The notes under the pieces are model-generated. The model had not been told where the DNA came from, did no database searches, and worked only from the letters and a program-made list of their open reading frames with translations. Source: Phlebotomus papatasi (taxonomy: Eukaryota; Arthropoda; Insecta; Diptera; Psychodidae). From it: a stretch of 64,000 bases of DNA. Positions 38,101-50,100 of the stretch are shown one piece after another. The DNA is taken from contig NC_077222.1 in NCBI RefSeq assembly GCF_024763615.1, positions 15,066,001 through 15,130,000 on the forward strand. Direction: 5' to 3'. Every line of letters begins with the position of its first letter. Positions within the stretch are counted from its first letter, which is position 1. Made by a program: the position numbers and the translations under genes.

Positions 38101-41100
38101 TCTTCCAATAAATCATGTCAAAAAATTTCAAAATTGCTCCATTTTGAGAACATGAAAGTTAGTACCATAGGTACTAACTTTCGAGTTCCTAGGTTCTTTT
38201 TATTCATGTATCCCTTCCGCAGTATTATTCCAAGGTTTAAAACGTATATCACAAAATCTGTTGCAGGAATCACAAGAAAAACATTAACAACTTTAAAACT
38301 TTAAACTGCCCCACCTTTTCCTGCCATCCTTAGCCCATTTCATTCAATTGCATCAATATTATGCTCTTCTTACGACACTTTCTACGATGAAGTTATGTGG
38401 GCCAGGATCTTCATCAAAAGTTCCCCGTAATACCTACTCGAAAAGTTTCGACTGACGTAGCTTTGAGAGGAGAACAAGGAGGATACGTGTGACAGGTATA
38501 CCAAATGAGAGAAGAATGATAAGCTGCTTGTATGCAAGGTTAGATAGATGACAGTTTCCTATTGCTTCAATTGCAAACTTTCACCCTCATCCCCCCATTA
38601 CATAACACCTCATCCGTTCACCTCGAATTATGATAGATGAGCGCATCATTCTGCCACTGTTAAAATCTCACAGCCATCTCTCATACATTCAGGTGAGACG
38701 ATGACAAATATTTCCATCATCATTGAAATCCTCCGTCAGTGCAGGCGACACTCTGGAAGTGCAGGAGAATGGGACAAAAGGACACAATGATGAAAAAATA
38801 TCCCACTCCACTTCTATTGGTACAGGAGAATTTGTGGGTGGTGAATTGAATACAATTGACACAGTTTTCACACGGGAATTTTCACGTGAAAAAACATTCT
38901 TCCACTTGTATTTTTGATGAGTAACAAAACACTGAGAGGAATTTATAATTGTTTGAATGGTCTGCATCAAAGAGAACTTCTTCTCAATTTTCAAAGCGAG
39001 CCCTTGGACAAATACCAAATTTACTCAATTATTGCTAAATTCACTCTGTATGAAAACATTGACAATTTATACGGAAATGTTAGCTGGCACTTTTGTTTTA
39101 ATGAAATATCATCAATCCCCTATCAAATTGTATATATGACAAATTACCATACTTGATTAAGTCCAAAACATAGTTTATCAATGTCACATTTAAAACCTTA
39201 ATTAATTTGGATTCTATAAGTATATGCACCTGACGCTAGATATACGGGTACATTATGTATGAATGAACCTAAATTTTCTTATTAAAGTTCCTATAAATTT
39301 CTTTCTTTCTAATGTTTGGACTTGTTCACAGATGAAAGCATGGAAACTAATACCCTAGACACACTTACGACTTAAGCCGAGAGACGACTTAGTGGAAAAT
39401 TATGGAAATGTAGTTTAATCATTATTTCGAATATAATCACGCTGAGCCGTCTCTCGGCTAATCTTCAAGTCTGTCGAGACCCTTAGCCGAAACTCTGTAA
39501 TGGGTATCGTTTTACTCTCATTTATTAATTTTATAAGTCTACGTCTACGTGCATTTCCTCTACTTTCTATCTCAAAAGGTCCTGGTCAAAATCCCGAAAG
39601 CCAAAATCGGAATTCGAAAATTCGAAGCCAATATTTCGGATTTTCGTTTTTCAAAATTTCAGCTTTTCGGGATTTCGGTTTTCGGGATTTCGGCGTTCGG
39701 GATTATCGTCAGTACCGCTCTAAAACTATATGGCAATAATCTATTTATATAAAAATTATAAAAATAAGCAAACAAAATAAATAAGAACTGTTGTATTGTA
39801 TGATCATAAAAACTTCACGTTCGCTCCTAAAGAACTCCACATTATAAACAGCAAACAGAACTAGGGGAAAGCGCACTACCTTCGAACGACTCAAGCTTTG
39901 AACAACTCAATTTCTTCTTTGTGTTTCTAATGGATTTCATCCATGGCTCTTTTCCGGAAATTTGAGGCATTGGACTAGCTATTAAAATATAATATTATTA
40001 CGAGTTTAAATTCATTAAAAACGTATTGAAAGGAATGAGATGTTCAAAGCTTAAGTCGTCTGAAGGTAGCGTGCTTTCCCATAGGTCGGCTTCAGACCTA
40101 AAAGCCCAGTTCCCTATAATCTCTAAATTCTAAAAAGCAACCAATTTTATTGCTTTTTCAAAATTTAATGGATTATTTGCCCGTGTTGCCCAATCTTAAG
40201 TTATAATTTTCCAATAAATCTTGATTGATAAAAAATTAAAGAAGTTAAGCCATATGGCTAAACCTTAGGTCTGAAACCTGTAATACTGAATTTTGTTAAT
40301 CAGTATCACGAATTGTTCCTACAAATTTGCCTGATATGTTATATTTAAGTTAAACCGTATGGCTAATATGAGTTTCAGGCTAAAGATTCAGGATATTTAG
40401 CCTAGTTTTTAGAAGGTATCAAAATCTTATATTAAAATCAAAGGTACATAGAATCCTACGGTAGCAGCCAAAAAGCCGAATAGTAAAAATCCTGAAAGGG
40501 TCGAATTCACAAGAGTGGATAATTTTCCAAAATCCAAAAAAAATGCAGCAAATGCAGGTGCAATCGCGGGATTCTTACCGGCATTCTTACCGATTCGGAA
40601 TTTTAGCCATTAAAGCTTACGGAATTCTGACCGGGACCCAGAGTTCAAACTCGAAACATTCGAAAATATCTTGTATGACAGGGGAAAGTGGGGCACCCTT
40701 GAGTAAATTGGGCAGCTTTGGAATAGGGCTTTTTCTCTTATTTTTAAATGGAACTGAACCTTATAAAAATGTAATTTAGCTTCACAATTGGTTTGTGAAG
40801 CTAAATTATTTCATCGTTAGGTTCATTTCCATCTAAAAATAAGAGAAAAAACATTTGTAAAGGTACCTCAATTCAAAGGTACCCCTACTGATCCATATGG
40901 TTTAATCAGGGGAATTGGCCTGATTTTATCTCTTAAAATGTGGATATTCTTGGTGTAAATTTTTTCTGCTTTTGTACGCCTTTGCGTTTTTGAGTAAGTG
41001 TGGGTCTTCTGTAATATTTTATAAACTAAGCAATTTCTCCTAGTTTTGAAAAGTATCGGCCAAAAGTTTCTCGACTAAGCAATGTTCGAAAAATCTGATG

Positions 41101-44100
41101 GAAAAAATGATAGATGCATCCAGACAATATCTCTGAAAGATTTGCCTTTTTTACATTTTTTTAACTATCCATTTTAACCTAACCTTTTTCAAATTTGTCA
41201 AGAAAGTTTTGGCATATGAAAAATAATCAACTTTTGGGAAATGATCATTTTTGATATGAAAAAAATTAATTAATTTTTTAAAACACATAACTAACTTCTA
41301 TATGGATTACAGGCAACTCATTTGCAAAAAGAAAAATTTGAAAAAGTTTTTTTTCTATCATTTTTTTAAATCGGATTTCTCGAACATAGCTTTGTCAAGG
41401 AACTTTTGGCCGATACTGTATGGGTGCGATGATTCATTACAAAGGTTGGGATCATACGAAGTATGGGTACTTTCCCCTATACAATATTAATTTGGGTTTA
41501 ATTTTCTATCTCGTATTGTTACTAATTCACCGCACAATAATAAATATTTGACATTGAAATCAAAATTTTGTTGGCACGATGGAAGCATATGAAAAACCAA
41601 ATGAAAAAACATGGAAAATATCATGTTTCTGGAGTGAGCATTAGATCTTAAAATCGTGTAAACCTCGGGTTATAAAGACTTCTTAAGGTACGGAGGAATA
41701 AACCTCTAAGAGTAAAATGTATATCATAGAACAACGTATTTGAAAATTTTGTTAATACTTAATAAAAAGACCATCACATTGTTACTAGATAAATTCAGCT
41801 TTTTCAACCCACATAAAAAAAGTAGCATAGCTTATCGGAATTTGCTTAAGATTTAAGTTTCTCTACAAAGTTGAATAAAGTCAATAAAGAAGGAAAAAGT
41901 TCACTGAATCTGTGACAATAAAAGTTTAGTATAAATATTCTCGGTTAAAGAATGCAATTTCAACAGGACACTAAAATTTGTAAGAACCACAAAACTTTGC
42001 TGGCTAGTTTAAAGAAGTATAAAAATAGCTTTGCAAAAACCATATATTGTCCAACTTTAATGATTTTCTGAAATGGTTGAGATCGTTATACGTCATTTCA
42101 AACACTTTTATTGCTAATCCTTTGCGAATATTAATTTTAATATCGTACTTTTTATGAGGTCCCTGTGCACTTCACCCATGTCTTTATGTTTTTTATGGCA
42201 CTTTGAAAGCTTTTGCAGTAAAATAGATGGATTGGCACTATATCTAACTTTTGAAAGTTTGCCATAAAAAAATAGGAATGATGGAAAAAAATAACCATGA
42301 GCAAAAGAGTCTCTTCTGCGGTTGACTTGTGCATGGGACTAATGGAAATGGTATTACATAGCCGAGGGTAAAATAGAGGAGTAGATTTGGGGTATTTTTA
42401 TGGTGAAGTGGATTCAAAGGGAATTGCATTGAGTGAAACATGGATATGTATTACATGGACAGGAGAAAAAAAAAACAAGACATATTCTGTGTAGAGAACC
42501 AACATGGGGTTATGTATCTAAAGAGGCACAAAACATCAACAAAATCCTCTTCTGGTATTTTGAGAGGGTGGAACATTAATCAGATGGATCCATGGGGAGA
42601 GTCTGGGATGGAGGGGTCAAGGTGAAATGGATCAAATTTTTACCTAAAATATCCGATTGTGTGAGTGTGTGAATTGTAGGGACCCAGTTCCACTCGTGCC
42701 TGGATCCCACCCAGCATGATGGAGTGAGCCGGCTCCATAATGTAGCGCCCCATCAGTACGTTGTGTCTCGCCTCCTCGTAGAGTAACTCGAGAATCCTGG
42801 GATCTCTGTGTGTGATGATAAATAAATCGACCAAGTGAATATTTATCTGCTATGTCATTTGCTACGGATGTGTTTTATTTATCCGAATGCGTGCAATTTT
42901 TCAGGCGTTCCACCTATTTATCATCAACCATCAACTGGCCTAGGGCCACTTCACGTACCACGATTAAATACATTTTGTCCCCTTACTTTTATTTCTGACC
43001 AAAAACTTAAGGAAAGGAGACACGAGCATAACAACATGCAATGTACAGACTGAGCCAATGAAAGTGCAGACAGAGCTTCTCTTATAAGCTTTATAAGTTC
43101 TTCTCCAAAGCATGAAGGCATTATCAGCTTCAGAGCAGAAATGATGTCAACAAGACAATTTTTTATGAATAATAATTCCCAAAGCTCTATGTAAAGGAGA
43201 AAAATATTTTTTATCATTTTTTTCTCTCATTTTAACCTCATCCTTCATAGTATATATTTTATTTGAAAAAAATAGTGTAAGTTATGTTATAACTAACATT
43301 AAAATATTAAATCGGATTTAGCACGAATTTTTGTTTACAAAAAATGTTATCAGGATTTAGCAAATTTTACTAGACAATGTAAATTTTAATTCGATATAAG
43401 AAACGGAGACAGCCAAAATCCCTAACGCCAAAATCCCGAACGCCAAAATCCCGAAAGCCAAAATCCCAAAAGCCAAAATCCTGAAAGCCATAATACCGAT
43501 TTCTTAAAAAGTGTCATAGGGACTCCCAGGATTGCACCCACGTTTGCTGGAGGCAAAGGGAAATTTTCCGTTCTTGGGAAATTATTCTACACATTATTCT
43601 CCATATAGTTATATACAGCCCCAAAATGTATTAGTTATGTACAAGAACATGAATTAAATAAATAAATAAATAAATAAGATTTCAACCATTTCAGGATTTT
43701 GGCATTCGGAATTTTGGCCTTTTCGGGATTTTGGCAGCCTCCGGTAGGAACTCGATATTTAACCATTAGAGCTCATCTCATTGCATATAACCTCAAATAA
43801 CGAAGCATAATTGGGAAAATGTAAATATAAATTCGATTAAAAATATGTGGTTATATAGGGTAGACGCTGGTATTACCAAAACGCTCCTAATATCGATCAA
43901 GCGATGCTTGTAATATCGACTTCTCTTCCAATTGATGGATAAAAAAATAATTTTTCTACATGAACTTTAATTATTATATGATTGGTTAATTATTTTATGT
44001 TTCAGGATGTCAAATAAAAAAATCACAATTTTTCCGGTGATATTTGCGCAAGAAAAGTGGTTTTTAAAAATGTGTTCACAAAATCACAATAGTAGCCATT

Positions 44101-47100
44101 CCAAAAATTCATTTTGTTGCCATTTGTCTTAAGCAAATACAGTCAGTTTTGTCAGTTAATTGAACAGTTTGTGCGCTTCTTATCGATACAATTGGTATAG
44201 ATATTGGAAACCAATTAAGGATTGAAGCTTATGTATGAAGATTTCATAGATTTGAGCGTAATAAGAGATTTTCCGCGATCGATAATCTCAAATTCTGATG
44301 TATGGAATATCGATCAATATTTTCTTCAGCGAAAACATGGCAAAAACATCAAAAAAACGCCTTCAATACCGAGATGATGAAATGGCAAAAGCCCTTGAGG
44401 ATGCCAGGAATGGACTTAGCATTAGAGAGGCAGCTCGGATATACAATGTGCCGTATGCAACACGTATGGGAAATTGAAGGGAACCAGTTCGGATGAAAGA
44501 CGTATCGGCGCTACTTCAGTCCTTTCAATAGGACACAAGGAATCGTTGGAAGCTTGGATCCTTTCACGAGCTAATGTGGGTCACCCAATTGCTAAGGATC
44601 AACTTCTCGATAGTGTGGGCATGTAGTGCAGGAAGTTGAAAATTCCAAATAATTTTATGGTGTATTAAATAATTTTAATTGTTTCCTTTGGAAATTAAAG
44701 CTAAGTCATTGAATTTTTTTTATTTTATCGGAAAATATAAAATACATCTTCACATTCCCTGATGGTACGTGTAAAACCCATTTTTTCCTTAATCGATATT
44801 ACAAGCATCGACTGATCGATAATCCATCAGCTGATCGATATTACATGCAAATGCACTTCGAAAAGTTTTTCGTGTTTTCCACTCCAAGATAAATATATCA
44901 AGAATGTGAGTGGTCGATCTTGTAGAGGACATCTGCAAGATTAAATATAACAAGTTTTCACTTAAAAATTACGAATATATGGTTTTTTGCCTGTTAAACT
45001 TGATCATTTCCTTAACTGATCGATAATACCCCCGTCTACCCTATTAATCTCATAATTGAAGGAACTACGATTTACATTTTCAAGGATCTGACTGAGGTCC
45101 TGACTGAAAAAATGTTGTAAATTTTGTATGAAAAAATGCCTCCGAAAGGCCAGCCTATTGTCAATCACGGTGATGACTGAGTTCATTATCAGTGGTAGCG
45201 CGTCGTGATCTTCAAGCAATACGACATATTGATGCACTTAAGAATAAAAAAAGTCATTTTTTAAACACATTAAACCGGTTATGCTCTTACTTATCAGACT
45301 GAATTTAATTTATAAATATTTGTAGTGCAATTGTTTTCATGTTATCAAAATATTTTATTAGGCTATGAAATTACGAATTATCGGTTTATTATTATTCGTG
45401 TCGAGACTTAAAATTAAACATTTCTTGCGCAGAAATGGGCCAAGTCAATGGGAAGCGGACTTGTCAATATCAAATTCCCTGCTTCACATGAGGCAGGGGA
45501 TAACGGACAAAAATACGAGTGAAGGGGTGGTTTGGATTACCCCACAATCACACAGAATTGGGAGATAGTTCATTACCGTCTGTTTTCTCTCGAGCGCGCT
45601 ACCTCGATTCTCAAACGATTAAAAAAGACCAGGAGAAAGGCCTTCCCTTAATTGGACAAAATCTAATGGAAAGGTTTCCTTCCACAGATTTGTCAACCGA
45701 TTTGACCGATTTGTGAACCGATTTGCAAGACTTCAGCCTTGCTCTCGTTTTTTTCTGATCATGGAGAAGATGCTTTTGTTTATAAAGAACCTTATGCCGA
45801 AAATAGACACAGGCTACAGAACGTTACGGAAAATCATAACACAAGAGCAGACGTACGCAACAGTTTTGACAAATTATCGGTGAATGCGCTAGAGAAAATT
45901 TGAAGTGCATTGCAGGGCACATAAATAAAGTTGTATCTGGCAACACTGTATCTAGTTTGGAATATTATCGTACAAGGACTAAGACTGATAGCCTTTTAGC
46001 TTAGAGATAGTTTTTAAAAATATTAATTACGCTTCTCGGCGGTAAGGAAATGGGCGGACGAAAACCGGAAATGTGTCCGAAAGCGTAAGCAAATATGGAT
46101 AAACGGCAATTGAGGCATTGTATTTTGATTAGACAGAATTCATTTACTGTGAGCAGCTTTAATTGCGATGAACACTAAATTCTAAAAGGTACATCGAACA
46201 CATAGAATATTTAAACAAGGACATTATTTATTCATTTATTCGAATATTCTTCAGTTTCGAAACATTTCAAAAATCTCAAGAGTGACTTTCAAAATGAAAA
46301 ATTTCAAGTTACGCGAAATTCTCAATTTTTTTCCAAAGTCTTTTTTGGATTTGGAAACATTTGGAAACATTTTTGGATTCCTTGAAGTTCTTGTAAAATG
46401 TCTTCAGTTTCTGAGATAGAGGGAGTCGGGGCTATTTTAAACTTTAGATTTATATGACTTTTTCACGTGTTTCTAAGGGAATCTGGGCCTTATTTTATTT
46501 AGTTCAACAATTGTGTTGTAGAGCCAAATTACATAACGTTAAAAAACCTAGTTAGCTCTATAACAATGCGGAAAAATCGTACATCAATGTACCACAGCTC
46601 AAAGTAGCCCCGTCTTTCTTCACTTTGTAAAATATTTAGGGTTTCTTAGGTTTCGTCGAAGATATTGAAAGTCTTGTGCATTATTCAGTAAATTTTAAAA
46701 GTTTTCTCGACCATATGGGTCTTTTCGGTCATATGGGTAACCTTAAGAACGAAACTTCCACTGGCTTCGAGAGTTCCTTGTAAAACATCTTGATTACCAG
46801 AAATTTCTCTTAAACTTTTCACGGTTTATCAGATTTTGTGTAACATATCGAAAGTCTTATCGTTTTCTCAGAAATATTCAGAAGAATTTCGATTCGACAG
46901 AATGTAGCAGGAAATAGACGGAGACACTGAACCTTACTTGATTTTCACAATTTTATTCTCTACAACGTTTCGAGGATGGATGTCCTCTTCATCAGGTTTA
47001 CAATTTAATTGAACAATTTTTAGAAAAAACACTTCTATCAAAAATATTTCTTATGAATTTTCTTACATTGAATTTCATAAGAAATATTTTTGATAGAAGT

Positions 47101-50100
47101 GTTTTTTCTAAAAATTGTTCAATTGAATTGTAGACCTGATGAAGAGGACATCCATCCTCGAAACGTCGTAGAGAATAAAATTGTGAAAATCAAGAAAGGT
47201 TCAGTGCTTCCGTCTATTTCCTGCAGAAATTTTCATTTTTTTTAAGTTTACGAGACTTTTTGATTTTTTTTCTGATTTATCATTGAGTATTGTTGATTTG
47301 TTTAACCTTTCTCTGGTTCTCTTTATTTTTTTGTAGGTTTAATGGGTTTCGTGAAACATTTCTCAGACGATTGTCATGGATTTCTCAGAATGAGTGACCC
47401 TTTGAATTTTTGAACCCTTTATCAATCTCAAGAGTAAATTCAAAAAAAAATTAATAATTGAAAAAGTTGTTTCCAAGATCACATTAAATCACTTAGATTA
47501 ACTCTAGATTTTCTGCACTTCAATTGGCTCATTGGATTTATGAAACAAACAGCAAGCACTTACTTAATTTTCTCCTCGTCCTTTTTCGAGAAAAACACAT
47601 TCCTCCTCAGGGTGATCATTGGCTCATCGTATTTGCGTTCAATTTCATTCCCATGACTGTGCCTCTCCAGCAACTTGGACCACGCTACCCTTACGGCATA
47701 CGGACGATGATGGGGTTTCAATTGAATTTCTACGATAAAAGAGAATTGGACTTTTATAGGTTTTTATACCTCACATTTTCCCATATTGGTTAGAAACTTT
47801 AATTTTATCTCTTTTCCCAGCAAAAAAAAAACGCGCAATTTGCCTGATTGTGATAAATTGAAAATCCCAAAAATCGAATGGATTAATACCTAGAAGTGAG
47901 CTCGTCATCCACAGACCAAAAATACTCTGCGCCAGTAATTTATTTGCGATACCCAACTCCTCACAGCCTAGCGCCGCTGCTAGCATCACTTGCGATGGAC
48001 ACTGAGCCGTGCCCTCAATCTCCATGTGGACAGCAATGCGGGACATCAAATATACACACGTTGGTATAACCTGCCAATCAATGGAAATGATACAAATTAA
48101 TTAATATTCATACTCTCACCTGCATTTGTTTATTATCTTCAATCCATTTCACTGAATTTCCTATTTAATTAAATGTCCAATTGCGACTCTGTTATTGGAT
48201 TAAGTGTTGCAAAATTGATATGATAGTGGCATGGGGATGGTGGCGAGAGAATACAGGCACACCATTAAAACTTAATTTCTCACAATTAAACAAAATAGTG
48301 AATTTATTTTGTTTGAATGAGATAAACCGATTATCTCAGGAAGTAATCTACTATATGCAGGATAAAATTTACTGTAGTGATAATAGCATCTATTTTAGGA
48401 AAGTGTTTATAATTAAAACGAACGAAAATAGAGTTTTGAAAATATAATTTCATGTATTATTCGTGTTGTATAATTCATCAAACTTAACTTCAAAACTAAA
48501 TAATTATCTCTGTATGCTAATGGGCTTCAAATGAATAAAACGCGTATTTAATATACTGAAAGTTTTTTCCGCGAATTTGATATAAAAAGCTTCTAACGAG
48601 TACACATGCGGCTGAAGAAAAGAATGTAATTGGTCCTAGAGTCGGTTATAGTTTGTTTTGAAATAGATACAGGCATGTATCGATATCTTTGTGTCCATGA
48701 GCAGTCCTTAGTGGATACTAAACCGCAGACTAGCACAGAACCCGTGTCTCCTGGATAAGAGGGCCTGTGACCTCAGGCTTGTACCCTATTTCACAGTATT
48801 TTACTTGCAAAGATGTGGAAAAGCGTTCCAGTTTTTCGGAATGCTAGAACTTGTAACATAAAAACTATACCTAAAAAAGTATTTTCGCATCATTTACCGT
48901 TTAGGGTGGAATAACCGGCTATCGCCATGTTTAGGAAAAAATTAAATTCATTTAATCATAACTTTTGAATCCTTGTTACAAGATAAGTCAAATTTGACAC
49001 AAAGTTACTTAGATGTATTGGCTCTAGATACGTGAAAACAATAATCCTAGAACATAACGTTGGACTACTTAAAAAACTGATTTTTATTAATAATGCAAAA
49101 ATAACCATTTCGTCGCCACTTTTTACCACTTTTCGCCAGTTTTGTAAAATTTGTAACCACTTCTCGCCACCCACTTGAAAAGAACCACACTCGGTTATTT
49201 TAGGCAATGCTATGAAAAGAATACATTCACCATTTCTCTTTCCTTGTGATCACTTTATTATTACTCTCTTTAAATGATTTTTCTTCACTTTTATTTGAGA
49301 AATCAAATTATGAGGCTTTTGCAGAAAGTAAACAATGCAGATTTGACAACTGAGAATGTACGAAGTGAAGTTAGCGTCGCCTATTGAAAAGATATGGCGA
49401 CAGGTGATAAAATCAATTCCAGAATATTACCACTTCTCGCCATGCCTCATTTTTATACAAAAATGATATAAAATGAAATATTAATTGACTAAATACAAAT
49501 TTTATGTATTCAACAAGTGCAATTAAATATTCAATAGACAAATTATTTACCCAAATAGGTATTTTTGGCCTGATGAAAATTTGACGACACTTAGTACATT
49601 TGGTAAGAGATGTTGGATTCGATGCACTTGCTTAAAATATTGCTCTAAAAAGTGATCAAAATCGTGAATCCAAAACGAATAATTATTATTTTTCGATTCT
49701 ATGCGTAGAAGCAGAAACAATACAAAAAAATTGCGACTCATTTATTTCATAAATTGCGAAAAATAGCGATTTCAATTTAAGTGGCGAGAAGTGGGGCACT
49801 GGCGAGAACTGGTGATTCCACCCTACCGATTTGCAACCGATTTGAACGGATTTATAAATCACTCAAAAACTCGCCTAAGATAGCTTGGCACTAGTACTAT
49901 CGATTTTCTGATAAAAATTAATTACCGGCTATGAACCGGTTTATTACTGGTTTTAAACCGATTTGAACCAATTTAGTCTTGTCAGAAATCCCAAGGCCTT
50001 GCCAATGAGGTCAAACTTGATACCATTTAGTTGAGAAATGCGTTCTCTAAAGCTTTTTTAACCTTTGAACTTGAAAACCCGAATGAAAAATATCACACGA

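Larger units (their letters stand above)
28885..42643. other. FRMD8 largest intron (13.8 kb)
   Basis: Repeat-dense from 29115 to 40885. Between 33528-35342 and 37375-39350 I see mainly AT-rich DNA with short open frames (34699-34935, 37520-37780, 38689-39156) that lack coding features. 40886-42643 likewise shows nothing beyond a half copy of a GGGAAAGTACCCATA end near 41450-41480. Confidence 0.6.
42806..47563. other. FRMD8 intron (4.8 kb)
   Basis: Holds the element at 43396-43745, the pogo-like remnant 43858-45041, an unassigned moderately GC-rich stretch at 45360-45920, and the palindrome 46907-47224. The rest is AT-rich. Confidence 0.6.

Noticed and set aside
38689..39156. Overlapping short frames on both strands (up to 109 codons)
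   Set aside because: No recognisable motif and no coding bias; conflicting frames on both strands.
47524..47793. 89-codon + strand frame
   Set aside because: It is the antisense of the FRMD8 exon at 47564-47729.
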